NCBI GenBank assembly: GCA_964600595.1
Contig: CAZRKL010000033.1
Span: 1 to 19,443, forward strand
Length of the DNA stretch: 19,443 nt
Direction of reading: 5' to 3'
Source of the DNA: DAIOEK01 sp964600595
GTDB lineage: Bacteria; Chloroflexota; Anaerolineae; Anaerolineales; Anaerolineaceae
Position 1 is the stretch's first letter; every line of letters starts with the position of its first letter. Of this stretch, positions 1-6,353 are shown in pieces. Below the pieces are notes generated by a model that saw nothing but the letters and a program-made list of their open reading frames with translations, was not told the DNA's origin and did not search any database. The position numbers and the translations under genes were made by a program.

Positions 1-191
1 GATACTCCGGTCACCAGGTATTTCTCAAATACACAACGGGGATCCAGATTAGGTTTTGCCAGTTGGATGGCCTTCTCTGCAGTACGGATAAGAAGTGGAT
101 TGCGCTCACGGATTTTCTCAGGGTCCCCACCCTGAGCTTGGATTACCTGTTCTACGCTAAGATCAATTATCCAGGTTTTATCACGTGTCAT
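1..191 (-). CDS. 5' part of an unidentified gene, possibly a B12-dependent methionine synthase activation-domain-like protein
   Basis: An open reading frame runs from an ATG at 191 leftward off the window, giving the first 63 residues (it begins MTRDKTWIIDLSVEQVIQAQ). There are no internal stops and the residue composition looks like real protein. The pattern of an early hydrophobic strand, a helix, and then a helix ending in a phrase about one residue short of FEKYLVTGV resembles, loosely, the N-terminus of small proteins with a vitamin B12-dependent methionine synthase activation domain. This is a recollection of family style, not a firm match, because the diagnostic part lies outside the window. 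No Shine-Dalgarno sequence precedes the ATG, and an in-frame TAA lies close upstream, so this ATG is the likely start and the transcript may be nearly leaderless. The gene is divergent from the membrane protein at 345. Confidence 0.6.
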   Translation of the reverse strand, partial: MTRDKTWIIDLSVEQVIQAQGGDPEKIRERNPLLIRTAEKAIQLAKPNLDPRCVFEKYLVTGV

Positions 192-213
192 TATATTATT
201 TTAACATGAGCAG

Positions 214-242
214 CTTAAACCCCAATGAAATGTCTAAGTCAA
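214..242 (-). promoter_or_regulatory. Possible promoter for the leftmost minus-strand gene
   Basis: Read on the minus strand, TTGACT (242-237) is followed after 17 bases by TTTAAG (219-214). This fits a sigma70-type promoter with a good -35 and a weak -10, starting transcription near 207, only about 16 bases before the ATG at 191. A TATAAT also overlaps the ATG itself but would start transcription inside the gene. Confidence 0.35.
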
Positions 243-253
243 CTTATTATTAT

Positions 254-282
254 TTGAAAATCGCATTATTAATAGCTATCAC
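254..282 (+). promoter_or_regulatory. Putative promoter of the small membrane protein gene
   Basis: TTGAAA (254-259) is followed after 17 bases by TATCAC (277-282), matching the sigma70 consensus at 5 of 6 and 4 of 6 positions. Transcription would start near 289. This leaves a leader of about 55 bases before the GTG start at 345, and makes the ATG at 291 an unlikely start unless it is leaderless. Confidence 0.4.
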
Positions 283-344
283 AAATAGGGATGAGCGATA
301 TAATTTCCCGCGGTTATCATTCTTTTTTATCAGGAGAGTTTTCA

Positions 345-902
345 GTGGAAAGAATGCAAGCGTACAGCTATCGTGTTCAGGCGCGCTTTGGGAGTGTGCT
401 CAATATCCAGGTTGATGATAATCGGGTAAGCATTAGCGGTCCCCGGATTTCACCCGGCATATATCGTTTCTGGCTATACAGCCAGGCGGTTTTGGTGATC
501 GCCTCGTTTCTATCCATTTTAGGTTCGGTAGTTTTTGGGAATTGGATCTGGGCTGTGGTTGGGGTGGTCCTATTTATTGCATATTTTTCGTTGGGTGGGT
601 TAGGCGCCGCCAGCTTCTGGGAGCTGGAAAAGCTGATCCGCTTTAGTGAAGGGAAAGAGGGCAGCACGGTAACCTTTGGTTTCTCAGAAATGGAAGATGT
701 GAAATTAGGCGCAGGCTGGGCACGGGGAAGCGTAGCCTGGGTTATCTTCCCGTTTGTTCCGGGTATTGATCAGATGGCGAAGGATGTTGCCGTCAGTTTT
801 CTGGCTCCAGATGGAGAATTACCGGGAAAATCTGTATTTGCATTACATTTCAGGAATACAGAAGAGGCAAAGAAATTTCTTGCTCTTGTTAAACCTGAGT
901 AA
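345..902 (+). CDS. Small membrane protein of unknown function
   Basis: I do not recognise the family of this 185-residue protein. It has a soluble N-terminal stretch of about 40 residues, then two hydrophobic segments (roughly residues 44-62 and 67-88) joined by a short turn, then a C-terminal soluble domain of about 95 residues ending in a helix rich in Lys and Glu. This suggests a hairpin-anchored membrane protein with both ends on the same side. The GTG at 345 is chosen because AGGAG (332-336) sits 8 bases before it. An ATG at 354 is too far from that site and an ATG at 291 has no ribosome binding site at a workable distance, although it would add 18 residues in frame. The gene is single, divergent from the gene ending at the left edge and convergent with the polyferredoxin gene. 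No nearby gene suggests its role. Confidence 0.75.
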   Translation: MERMQAYSYRVQARFGSVLNIQVDDNRVSISGPRISPGIYRFWLYSQAVLVIASFLSILGSVVFGNWIWAVVGVVLFIAYFSLGGLGAASFWELEKLIRFSEGKEGSTVTFGFSEMEDVKLGAGWARGSVAWVIFPFVPGIDQMAKDVAVSFLAPDGELPGKSVFALHFRNTEEAKKFLALVKPE

Positions 903-924
903 TCGTTATTAATTATGCATATTC

Positions 925-951
925 AATCCCGCTTCTTTGCGGGGTTGTTTT
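925..951 (+). terminator. Rho-independent terminator after the small membrane protein gene
   Basis: An 8-pair stem, AATCCCGC with GCGGGGTT (one G-T pair), closes a six-base loop and is followed by GTTTT. It lies 23 bases after the stop at 902. No T run follows on the minus strand, so it serves mainly the plus-strand gene, although it sits between two convergent genes. Confidence 0.7.
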
Positions 952-960
952 GTCTGAAGT

Positions 961-2499
961 TTAGTAGTAATCTGCCCGATACACGCGGATGGCGGATTCC
1001 CCTGCCCGCGGGCACTTAAATTCACATATACCGCAGCCTATGCATTTCTCCCGCAGTACATGGGGTAGTTTAACTGTCTCAAGGGTTCCATCTGGTCTTT
1101 CACGCACTTCTTCACGCAGCACAATTGCCTTGTCGGGCAGCGGACACATTTCCTCGCAGACAATGCAATCAGTACTATCTGCCCAGGGGATGCAGCGGTT
1201 TTCATCGATATATGCCCAGCCGATCACAAAGCTCTGTTTTTCTGGCAGGGATAACGGCGGGATAGCCTCCACTGGGCAGGTTTCACCGCACCGGTTGCAG
1301 GAGTACAGGCAGTAGCCAGTCCGGGAAACCAGGATTGGGGTGAATAATCCGGTCATGCCGGCTTCGAGGATGGAACTTTGCAACGCTCCGGTGGGGCAGG
1401 CGCGGATACACTCCCCACAGCGCAGGCAGCGGCTCAAGAAATCCTGTTCATCCCAAACCCCCGGTGGTCTGAGCAAAAACGGATGAGTATGCGCCTGTTT
1501 TCCTTCCACCTGCAAAATGGCAGTTCCCGCGACCGCTGCCAGGCTGCCCTTGAGTACTGTCCGGCGGGAAGGATCGTAAGTGTTCCATTCGGGTTTTATG
1601 CTGCCCTTCTTGATGCTGATATCACTCCGCGGGCAGGAAGCCAGGCAGTTCATACACATGGTGCATTCAGCAGGGTCAGAGCGGTACCCGCGCCGGGGAT
1701 CGATTGTTCCTGTCGGGCAATCTTGTTCGCAAAGTCCACAGCCCTTGCAGCTATCGCTGACAGTCCGTTTGAATAATGCAAATTTGCTGATCACCCCCAA
1801 GAAGCCGCCCAGAGGACAGATATACCGGCACCAGAATCTTTCTGCAACAAGGTTGAGAAATATAATACCCAGAAATATCAATCCCGGCAGCCAGGGGTAT
1901 CGAACACCAGGCACATCACCGGGGAAGATTGTGGTACGGAGGGCTTGGTCCAGCTGGTGTACCGGATCAGCCAGGAAAGGCACACCTGCCGTGATGCTGA
2001 TGACTGCATTAATGATCGTGTGAAAACCCTGCCAGATGCTGCCGGTCATGGTTCGCATCCAAATGGTAATCGGATCGAGTACCAACAAGGTGAGATTGCC
2101 CAGTATGGCGGCGGCAAGGATGACGATCAGGAGCATGTATTTGACCTTGCGCCAGTTTTCAGGGACGATGATTTTTGTCTTTTTCCCCTTGAATGAGAAT
2201 ATATCCAGCAGCGTACCGATCGGGCAAATCCACCCGCACCAGGCACGACCAAAAATCAGTGTAAGGATGAGTGTAAATACAGCCAACCAGGAGCCAGCCA
2301 GCAATGTGCGGGCAGCGATGGATTGGAAAATCATCAGTAATGGATCAAGCCGGAATGGCAGGTTAACCAGGCTACCAGACCAGAGTGGTGAACCTGACCC
2401 AATAAACAATATGAGAAATATGAGCAGGAATAAACCCTGCGACCATTTTCGCAGGGTTATCCAGCGTTGGGCAGTCCTGCTGGCAGGTTTATCCGCCAA
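961..2499 (-). CDS. Membrane polyferredoxin: NapH-like module fused to a NapG-like module
   Basis: This 512-residue protein probably passes electrons between the quinone pool or cytoplasm and an outside partner. The N-terminal half is NapH-like: about four membrane helices (near 22-36, 66-84, 122-141, 203-219), two C-x3-CP motifs (C88-C92-P and C224-C228-P, beside WCGW and WCRY), and two [4Fe-4S] motifs (C251/254/257/261 and C279/282/285/289). At 312 an RRTVLKG twin-arginine motif and a short Ala-rich hydrophobic run begin a NapG-like half with the LLRPPG phrase and four cysteine clusters (from 358, 397, 436 and 486), including the NapG-type C-x8-C-x2-C-x3-CP. The TTG at 2499 is chosen because GAGGAA lies 7 bases before it; it overlaps the end of the DUF362 gene by 11 bases, implying coupled translation. 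The frame stays open to an ATG at 2556, but those starts lack a ribosome site. The electron donor and acceptor are unknown; no nitrate reductase catalytic gene is nearby. Confidence 0.88.
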   Translation of the reverse strand: MADKPASRTAQRWITLRKWSQGLFLLIFLILFIGSGSPLWSGSLVNLPFRLDPLLMIFQSIAARTLLAGSWLAVFTLILTLIFGRAWCGWICPIGTLLDIFSFKGKKTKIIVPENWRKVKYMLLIVILAAAILGNLTLLVLDPITIWMRTMTGSIWQGFHTIINAVISITAGVPFLADPVHQLDQALRTTIFPGDVPGVRYPWLPGLIFLGIIFLNLVAERFWCRYICPLGGFLGVISKFALFKRTVSDSCKGCGLCEQDCPTGTIDPRRGYRSDPAECTMCMNCLASCPRSDISIKKGSIKPEWNTYDPSRRTVLKGSLAAVAGTAILQVEGKQAHTHPFLLRPPGVWDEQDFLSRCLRCGECIRACPTGALQSSILEAGMTGLFTPILVSRTGYCLYSCNRCGETCPVEAIPPLSLPEKQSFVIGWAYIDENRCIPWADSTDCIVCEEMCPLPDKAIVLREEVRERPDGTLETVKLPHVLREKCIGCGICEFKCPRAGESAIRVYRADYY

Positions 2500-3523
2500 G
2501 GCTGATTTCCTCGATCCGCAGGTTTTCCACATCGCTTCTACCCAGACCAGCTTCACTAGCAGCTCTTATATAAGAAAGGTCCATCGGGCGCAACCCAAAA
2601 AGACTGGAAGCGTAACTGTCTGCTGCCACAATGTCTGGCGATACTATAATTGTGTTTGTTTCTCGCACGTCAGCCAGGTTGCCTCCTGTCGGACCATTTT
2701 CCACGAGTATTCGAACCGCATCCACCACTGTCAGGGTTGGTTTGATCAGCCTGGTAAGATCCGTGAGTTTCTCACCAATTTGCCAGTGGATTTCTTCCCG
2801 CCGCCAGATGAGCCCCATCAGGTTCTTCATCCCCAGGGTTAATCCTGCCAGTCCATGATGTTTCGCGATCGGGATATTGATCAATACATCAGCCTTCAAG
2901 GCGTCTTCATATACCCTGGTCTTTTTTAGTGAAATTGGGCTGCTGATCTTGGTGTCTTTAAACTTATATTCCGACATCAAAACCATCTCACCCCCAGCCG
3001 CCCCCACCTGCTCAGCTATTCCGCTGGTACGGTAGGCGTCGTTGGCTGATCCACCAAAGGGGAAATCCATGACCTGTACCTTTTTTGCACCCGCGTCCAG
3101 GCACATCCGCACCAGGGCTGCCACCACCCAGGGGTTGGTTGTCGAGGCGTATTCGTAGCCGTGATAGGCGTTGCAAATATTCGGCTTCAGGATCACCCAG
3201 GAGTCTTTGGACACGAACCGCTGAATTCCTCCGCTTGCTTCCAGGGCTCGATAAACCAATTCTTCCGGTGTCCCATTCCGGGCAACGACCAGATCAGGTA
3301 TAGATGCCGGTGTGGATGTTGCGGGCGAGGGCGTGTTATCTGGTGAAGCAGATGCTCGTGGTTCTTCAGTCCCAGTTGGAGTGCCAGTGGGGATTTCTGT
3401 ATTTGTTATCTGAGTGGTCGTGCCTGTCTGCCGTTGGCAGGCAGCCAGAATATCAGCTGCTACAATACCGCCTGCTCCTGCAAGCAAGGTTTGCAATAGT
3501 TTCCTTCGGTTCATCGGGTGCAT
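2489..3523 (-). CDS. DUF362 domain protein, Tat-exported lipoprotein
   Basis: The 344-residue protein belongs to the DUF362 family, whose biochemical role is not established; members often occur with ferredoxin-type domains. The N-terminus has a twin-arginine motif (NRRKLLQ, residues 5-11), a hydrophobic stretch and a lipobox ending at Cys29 (LAAC), so it should fold in the cytoplasm, leave through Tat and be anchored outside by lipid. Residues 30-78 are a Thr/Ser/Pro-rich tether. The DUF362 domain follows, with recognisable phrases such as KPNICN, NPWVVAALVRMCLDAGA, NIPIAKHHG, GMKNLMGLIWRR and SPDIVAADSYAS. The ATG at 3523 is preferred over that at 3535 because GGGAG lies 5 bases upstream of it. 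Tat export suggests it binds a cofactor or folds before export. Its end overlaps the start of the polyferredoxin gene, so the two probably act as one system. Confidence 0.88.
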   Translation of the reverse strand: MHPMNRRKLLQTLLAGAGGIVAADILAACQRQTGTTTQITNTEIPTGTPTGTEEPRASASPDNTPSPATSTPASIPDLVVARNGTPEELVYRALEASGGIQRFVSKDSWVILKPNICNAYHGYEYASTTNPWVVAALVRMCLDAGAKKVQVMDFPFGGSANDAYRTSGIAEQVGAAGGEMVLMSEYKFKDTKISSPISLKKTRVYEDALKADVLINIPIAKHHGLAGLTLGMKNLMGLIWRREEIHWQIGEKLTDLTRLIKPTLTVVDAVRILVENGPTGGNLADVRETNTIIVSPDIVAADSYASSLFGLRPMDLSYIRAASEAGLGRSDVENLRIEEISLGG

Positions 3524-3571
3524 ATATTCTCCCATCTACCAGTAAAAACCACCCCACCCCGATTTATGAAA

Positions 3572-4204
3572 TTATTCTCCCGGCATTGTCTTAAAAACGT
3601 AATCCCAGAGGGGAGAACTGACTCCGTAGCGCGCATCGGGTGTTTTATAGTGATGCTGCATATGATAGCGTTTGATATATTTGGCGTAGCCTGACCGCAT
3701 TGGCCAGTGATGGGTCGCGTAGTGGGTAAGATCATAGATAAGGTATCCGATAAGAAAACCGGACATAATTGGGTTTACCCAGCCTGGTGCGCCTAAAACA
3801 TTTCCGATTAACCAGGCAAAAAGAGCGTAGAAGAGGAAGGCGAGTGGAAAACTTACCACCGGCGGCATCACCAACCGGGTTTTACATTGTGGTTGCGCGT
3901 GATGCACCCCATGAAACAGGAATGTGATTCGTTCCATGCGGGGTGTTTTAGGCGGAAAATGAAAAACGAACCGGTGCAGGGTATATTCCGCCAGCGTCCA
4001 GATGAAGAGACCGATGGCAAATGCTGCAATGATGTCCCATCCCAATGACCCACCAGAAAAGACCGGCCAGATAAGCAACAGGATGGCGATCGGCAGCCAG
4101 ATTACGGTAACAGTGATTGGGCTGATATGCGTGAAGAACTCCAGAAAATTCGATTGAAATAAACGAATTGGTGTTTCATCATGAATGATCTTGGGATGCG
4201 CCAT
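3572..4204 (-). CDS. Fatty acid hydroxylase superfamily protein, fatty acid 2-hydroxylase-like
   Basis: This is an integral membrane di-iron enzyme of the sterol desaturase / fatty acid hydroxylase superfamily, which uses O2 and an electron donor to hydroxylate lipid chains. The 210 residues contain the full histidine set: H77-x4-H82, H98-x2-HH102, H161-x3-HH166 and H181-x2-HH185. Phrases such as EYTLHRFVFH, HGVHHAQPQ, RLVMPP, HYATHH and GVSSPLWD are typical of the Scs7/FA2H branch, so 2-hydroxylation of acyl chains is the best guess. Unlike the yeast and animal enzymes it has no fused cytochrome b5 domain, so its electron donor must be a separate protein. Four or so membrane helices lie between the histidine boxes. 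AGGAG lies 6 bases before the ATG at 4204. It is 48 bases upstream of the DUF362 gene on the same strand and may be co-transcribed with it. The exact substrate is unproven. Confidence 0.88.
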   Translation of the reverse strand: MAHPKIIHDETPIRLFQSNFLEFFTHISPITVTVIWLPIAILLLIWPVFSGGSLGWDIIAAFAIGLFIWTLAEYTLHRFVFHFPPKTPRMERITFLFHGVHHAQPQCKTRLVMPPVVSFPLAFLFYALFAWLIGNVLGAPGWVNPIMSGFLIGYLIYDLTHYATHHWPMRSGYAKYIKRYHMQHHYKTPDARYGVSSPLWDYVFKTMPGE

Positions 4205-4238
4205 CCAGTACTCCTGTATAGGGAAAGTAGTTAGAGAT

Positions 4239-4244
4239 ATTATA
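4239..4244 (-). promoter_or_regulatory. Possible -10 box upstream of the fatty acid hydroxylase gene
   Basis: A perfect TATAAT on the minus strand (4244-4239) would start transcription near 4232, about 28 bases before the ATG at 4204. No convincing -35 box is seen 16-18 bases upstream, where the DNA is only AT-rich. Confidence 0.35.
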
Positions 4245-4267
4245 CAGATATAATCTTCGAATAAATT

Positions 4268-4299
4268 AAAAATCCGAGGAATACATTCCTCGGATTTTT
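4268..4299 (-). terminator. Strong rho-independent terminator of the CBS-domain gene
   Basis: A perfect 11-pair inverted repeat (AATCCGAGGAA, 4271-4281, with its complement 4286-4296) closes a four-base loop. A/T pairs extend it on both sides, so it has a T run on either strand. It begins 15 bases after the minus-strand stop codon of the CBS gene, and so ends that transcript before the hydroxylase gene. Confidence 0.85.
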
Positions 4300-4313
4300 C
4301 TCAGTTGGGAATT

Positions 4314-4709
4314 CTATTTTGCCAGTTGTTCGGCAGCAACCATGAAGTCAGTAGCCGAGATAAAACCAACGAGCTGATTATTTACATCCACGACCGGAAT
4401 GTGGTGAATGTTCTTCTCTTTCATCAAATTAACACAATCGGTAAGTGTCTTGTCTTCACGTATGGTCATAATGGGTGAGTGGTCTATTTCTTTCACTTTT
4501 GTCAGAGCAGGATTACGCTCCTCGGCGATGATCCGGTCACAGATATCCGTGGATGTAAGGATACCGTATTCAGGGTGGTCTGCGCTTTTGTTTACCAGAA
4601 TGCTGTTTGTATAGCGCCTGCGCATCATGCGAATCGCATCCAGAACACTGGCGTCGGGATCAACAAAAACCAGTAAATCTACCATCCAGTCTTTTACCGT
4701 ATGTTGCAT
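4314..4709 (-). CDS. Two-CBS-domain protein
   Basis: This 131-residue soluble protein consists of a pair of CBS domains (about residues 8-60 and 75-128) and nothing else. Such pairs fold together as a Bateman module and usually bind adenine nucleotides such as AMP, ATP or S-adenosylmethionine to sense energy or redox state. The closing phrases GILTSTDICDRI and VGFISATDFM are the typical ends of each repeat, and HHIPVVD marks the second strand of CBS2. With no attached effector domain, it must act by binding another protein, which cannot be named from the sequence. The ATG at 4709 is chosen because AGGAG lies 6 bases before it; the ATG at 4715 directly abuts that site. It has its own promoter and terminator, so it is probably transcribed alone. 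Confidence 0.9.
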   Translation of the reverse strand: MQHTVKDWMVDLLVFVDPDASVLDAIRMMRRRYTNSILVNKSADHPEYGILTSTDICDRIIAEERNPALTKVKEIDHSPIMTIREDKTLTDCVNLMKEKNIHHIPVVDVNNQLVGFISATDFMVAAEQLAK

Positions 4710-4738
4710 TTTCATCTCCTGTTTTGGAAGTTATTTCC

Positions 4739-4767
4739 AGTATAGCGAAAATCTGATTTTGGAGCAA
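4739..4767 (-). promoter_or_regulatory. Putative promoter of the CBS-domain gene
   Basis: On the minus strand TTGCTC (4767-4762) is followed after 17 bases by TATACT (4744-4739). The -10 is strong and the -35 keeps only TTG. Transcription would start near 4732, with a leader of about 22 bases that holds the AGGAG site. Confidence 0.45.
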
Positions 4768-4798
4768 GAATGCGTGATAATAGTAAATTAAATGAATC

Positions 4799-4824
4799 CC
4801 GCCCCGGAAAATTTTCCGGGGCGG
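4799..4824 (-). terminator. GC-rich hairpin after the YccF gene
   Basis: A perfect 26-base palindrome of CCGCCCCGGAAAA and its complement lies 17 bases after the minus-strand stop of the YccF gene. Only a loose T-rich stretch (GATTCATTTAATTT) follows on that strand. It is probably the terminator of the SRPBCC-YccF pair, although the T run is weaker than usual. Confidence 0.65.
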
Positions 4825-4841
4825 TTCTATGAGGAGAAGAA

Positions 4842-5267
4842 CTAACGCTTCAGGCTGACGATTGCCGGGACAAGATCGAACATCCAGAACCCGACGGGTA
4901 AACCTATTACAGATAAGCACAAAAGGTAAGCTGCTTCCATCCAGATGGCGCTTAACCACCATCCAACCAACAGGAAGTAAATTGCCCGCAGGAAGAAATT
5001 GATCTGGGGTCTTCCTACTTCCCGCTTGGATACACTGCCGTCATCATTCTGGGTCACCTGTAAACGAACAGGTTCTGTGCGCAGCGCCATAACAAAAGGC
5101 AGTTTGTTCAACATTGCTACTGCCAGAGGGATGCCGATGATGGTTAACATCAGTATCCAGCTAATGATCATCCATGCCTGTCCCAGCCAGATGCCTATGA
5201 AGGCAAACCAGAGGATCTGAACCAGGCATCCGGGGTTCTTCCGGGTTTCTACTGTCATTGTTTCCAT
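4842..5267 (-). CDS. YccF domain membrane protein
   Basis: This 141-residue inner-membrane protein belongs to the YccF family, whose function is unknown. It contains two copies of one repeat, at about residues 18-60 and 95-137. Each has the form (I/A)-hydrophobic-G-x-W-L...W...L-x-(T/S)-(I/V)-IG-(I/L)-P, as in TIIGIPLAVAMLNKLP and SVIGLPVGFWMFDLVP. Each repeat holds two membrane segments, with a charged loop of about 30 residues between the repeats. The ATG at 5267 is preferred because GGAG lies 6 bases before it; the same frame is open to an ATG at 5303 without a ribosome site. It lies 54 bases after the SRPBCC gene on the same strand, and the two are probably co-transcribed. Confidence 0.9.
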   Translation of the reverse strand: METMTVETRKNPGCLVQILWFAFIGIWLGQAWMIISWILMLTIIGIPLAVAMLNKLPFVMALRTEPVRLQVTQNDDGSVSKREVGRPQINFFLRAIYFLLVGWWLSAIWMEAAYLLCLSVIGLPVGFWMFDLVPAIVSLKR

Positions 5268-5321
5268 AGTATTCTCCATTTCTAAATCACTCAATATACG
5301 CACGTTTGCAAGACTGGTTGC

Positions 5322-6194
5322 TTATGATTCTATTTTGCGCCAATACAACCACATTACACCGGCTATGAGCAGGGCATCTACAAGCACCCTAATGACAATC
5401 GCGGGTTGTCCGAAAGTAAAGTAAAAGAGCGCCAGAACGGCTGCAACACCCAGTCCGAGTGGGGGGAGGAAGGATTTCTGATTGATAAAACGGATTGCTG
5501 CGAGAATTCCACAAACCAGTGCAACCAGCCAGATTACAATTTCAACATATTCGATCCAGAGAGGTTCAAACCTGCCCTCAGCGCGATCACGCACGCCTTC
5601 CATCATGTTTCGTTCCATGATGAATCCACCCACACTGATGATTCCACGAACCGCCGGATTGCTGCCAACTTCCTCAGGGACCTGAATATCCATGCGGACG
5701 ATCATTCGGGTTGTGTTCTCAGTTGCGGGTTGCAGATACCAGAGCCAGGTCCAACCCATATCCGGGATTTTATCTTCTGCTAAAATCCACTCTCCGGGTT
5801 TAATTTCTTTCCAATACACCATACCGTTAATAATGGCAGTTTCAGGTCGAGGGTTTTGTAATTCAGGGATAATTTCGTTGCTATTGATGTATGAACGCCT
5901 TCCTGAAATCAAGTTTTCGATGAAGGTGTAACTGTAAAAAGCTGCCCGTTCTTCACCCATCTGCGCCACCCAGGGCCAGACCGCCTCAACCGGAGCGTTG
6001 ATGGTGATCCCATGTGTCCAGCTCACAATCGGGTTGTCCAACAATTCATCACCGGGGTAGGTCATGGATAATTCTTCAGGCGTGGCACCCCAGGTGGGTA
6101 TCCAATTGCTTATGAAAGCAAACATGGGGATGCAGATTGCCAGAACGATAATAAGTCCTATGCCAAGCCTGCCGAGTTTTTGTTTTGTGCTCAT
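5322..6194 (-). CDS. SRPBCC family protein with membrane anchors
   Basis: The 290-residue protein has one N-terminal membrane segment (about residues 9-29), an SRPBCC (START/polyketide-cyclase-like) domain at about 55-200, and three C-terminal membrane helices (about 212-285). Domain phrases include THGITINAPVEAVWPWVAQM followed by RAAFYSYTFIENL, a signature seen in a family of bacterial SRPBCC proteins of unknown ligand. SRPBCC folds enclose a deep pocket for hydrophobic molecules, so a lipid-binding role is possible but not shown. The ATG at 6194 has GGAG 6 bases upstream; the frame remains open to an ATG at 6251 that lacks a ribosome site. It is divergent from the complex I operon and leads into the YccF gene. 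No clear promoter was found in the 95 bases shared with nuoA upstream DNA. Confidence 0.85.
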   Translation of the reverse strand: MSTKQKLGRLGIGLIIVLAICIPMFAFISNWIPTWGATPEELSMTYPGDELLDNPIVSWTHGITINAPVEAVWPWVAQMGEERAAFYSYTFIENLISGRRSYINSNEIIPELQNPRPETAIINGMVYWKEIKPGEWILAEDKIPDMGWTWLWYLQPATENTTRMIVRMDIQVPEEVGSNPAVRGIISVGGFIMERNMMEGVRDRAEGRFEPLWIEYVEIVIWLVALVCGILAAIRFINQKSFLPPLGLGVAAVLALFYFTFGQPAIVIRVLVDALLIAGVMWLYWRKIES

Positions 6195-6288
6195 GGTATT
6201 CTCCTCATCCGGGGTTAAAAATCCACTAATCATACGCAAAAAGTCATTCATGGTTGCACAAAGCTAAATCTGCCTTATATTATGAAAT

Positions 6289-6317
6289 TTGTCGAAAAGC
6301 GGCTCTCTGTGTATAAT
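6289..6317 (+). promoter_or_regulatory. Promoter of the nuo operon
   Basis: TTGTCG (6289-6294) is followed after exactly 17 bases by a perfect TATAAT (6312-6317). Transcription would start near 6324, leaving a leader of about 30 bases with AAGGA (6343-6347) before the nuoA ATG. No operator palindrome is obvious around it. Confidence 0.65.
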
Positions 6318-6353
6318 AAATTCAATCCAATCAAATAGAGCAAAGGAAGCACC

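Noticed and set aside
961..2499. Reading the polyferredoxin as part of a periplasmic nitrate reductase (nap) system.
   Set aside because: No napA, napB or napD-like gene is present in the window, and the partner gene is DUF362. The similarity is to the NapG/NapH electron-transfer modules only.
2036..2842. A 268-codon plus-strand frame opposite the polyferredoxin and DUF362 genes.
   Set aside because: It covers two minus-strand genes with clear family motifs, and its own translation has no recognisable domain or consistent composition.
6203..6251. The stretch upstream of the SRPBCC start translates to LRMISGFLTPDE, which resembles the segment after the Walker A motif of ABC transporter ATPases.
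   Set aside because: Only about 12 residues match, an in-frame TAG lies just upstream, and no Walker A sequence precedes it. Chance similarity or leader sequence is more likely than an ABC gene remnant.
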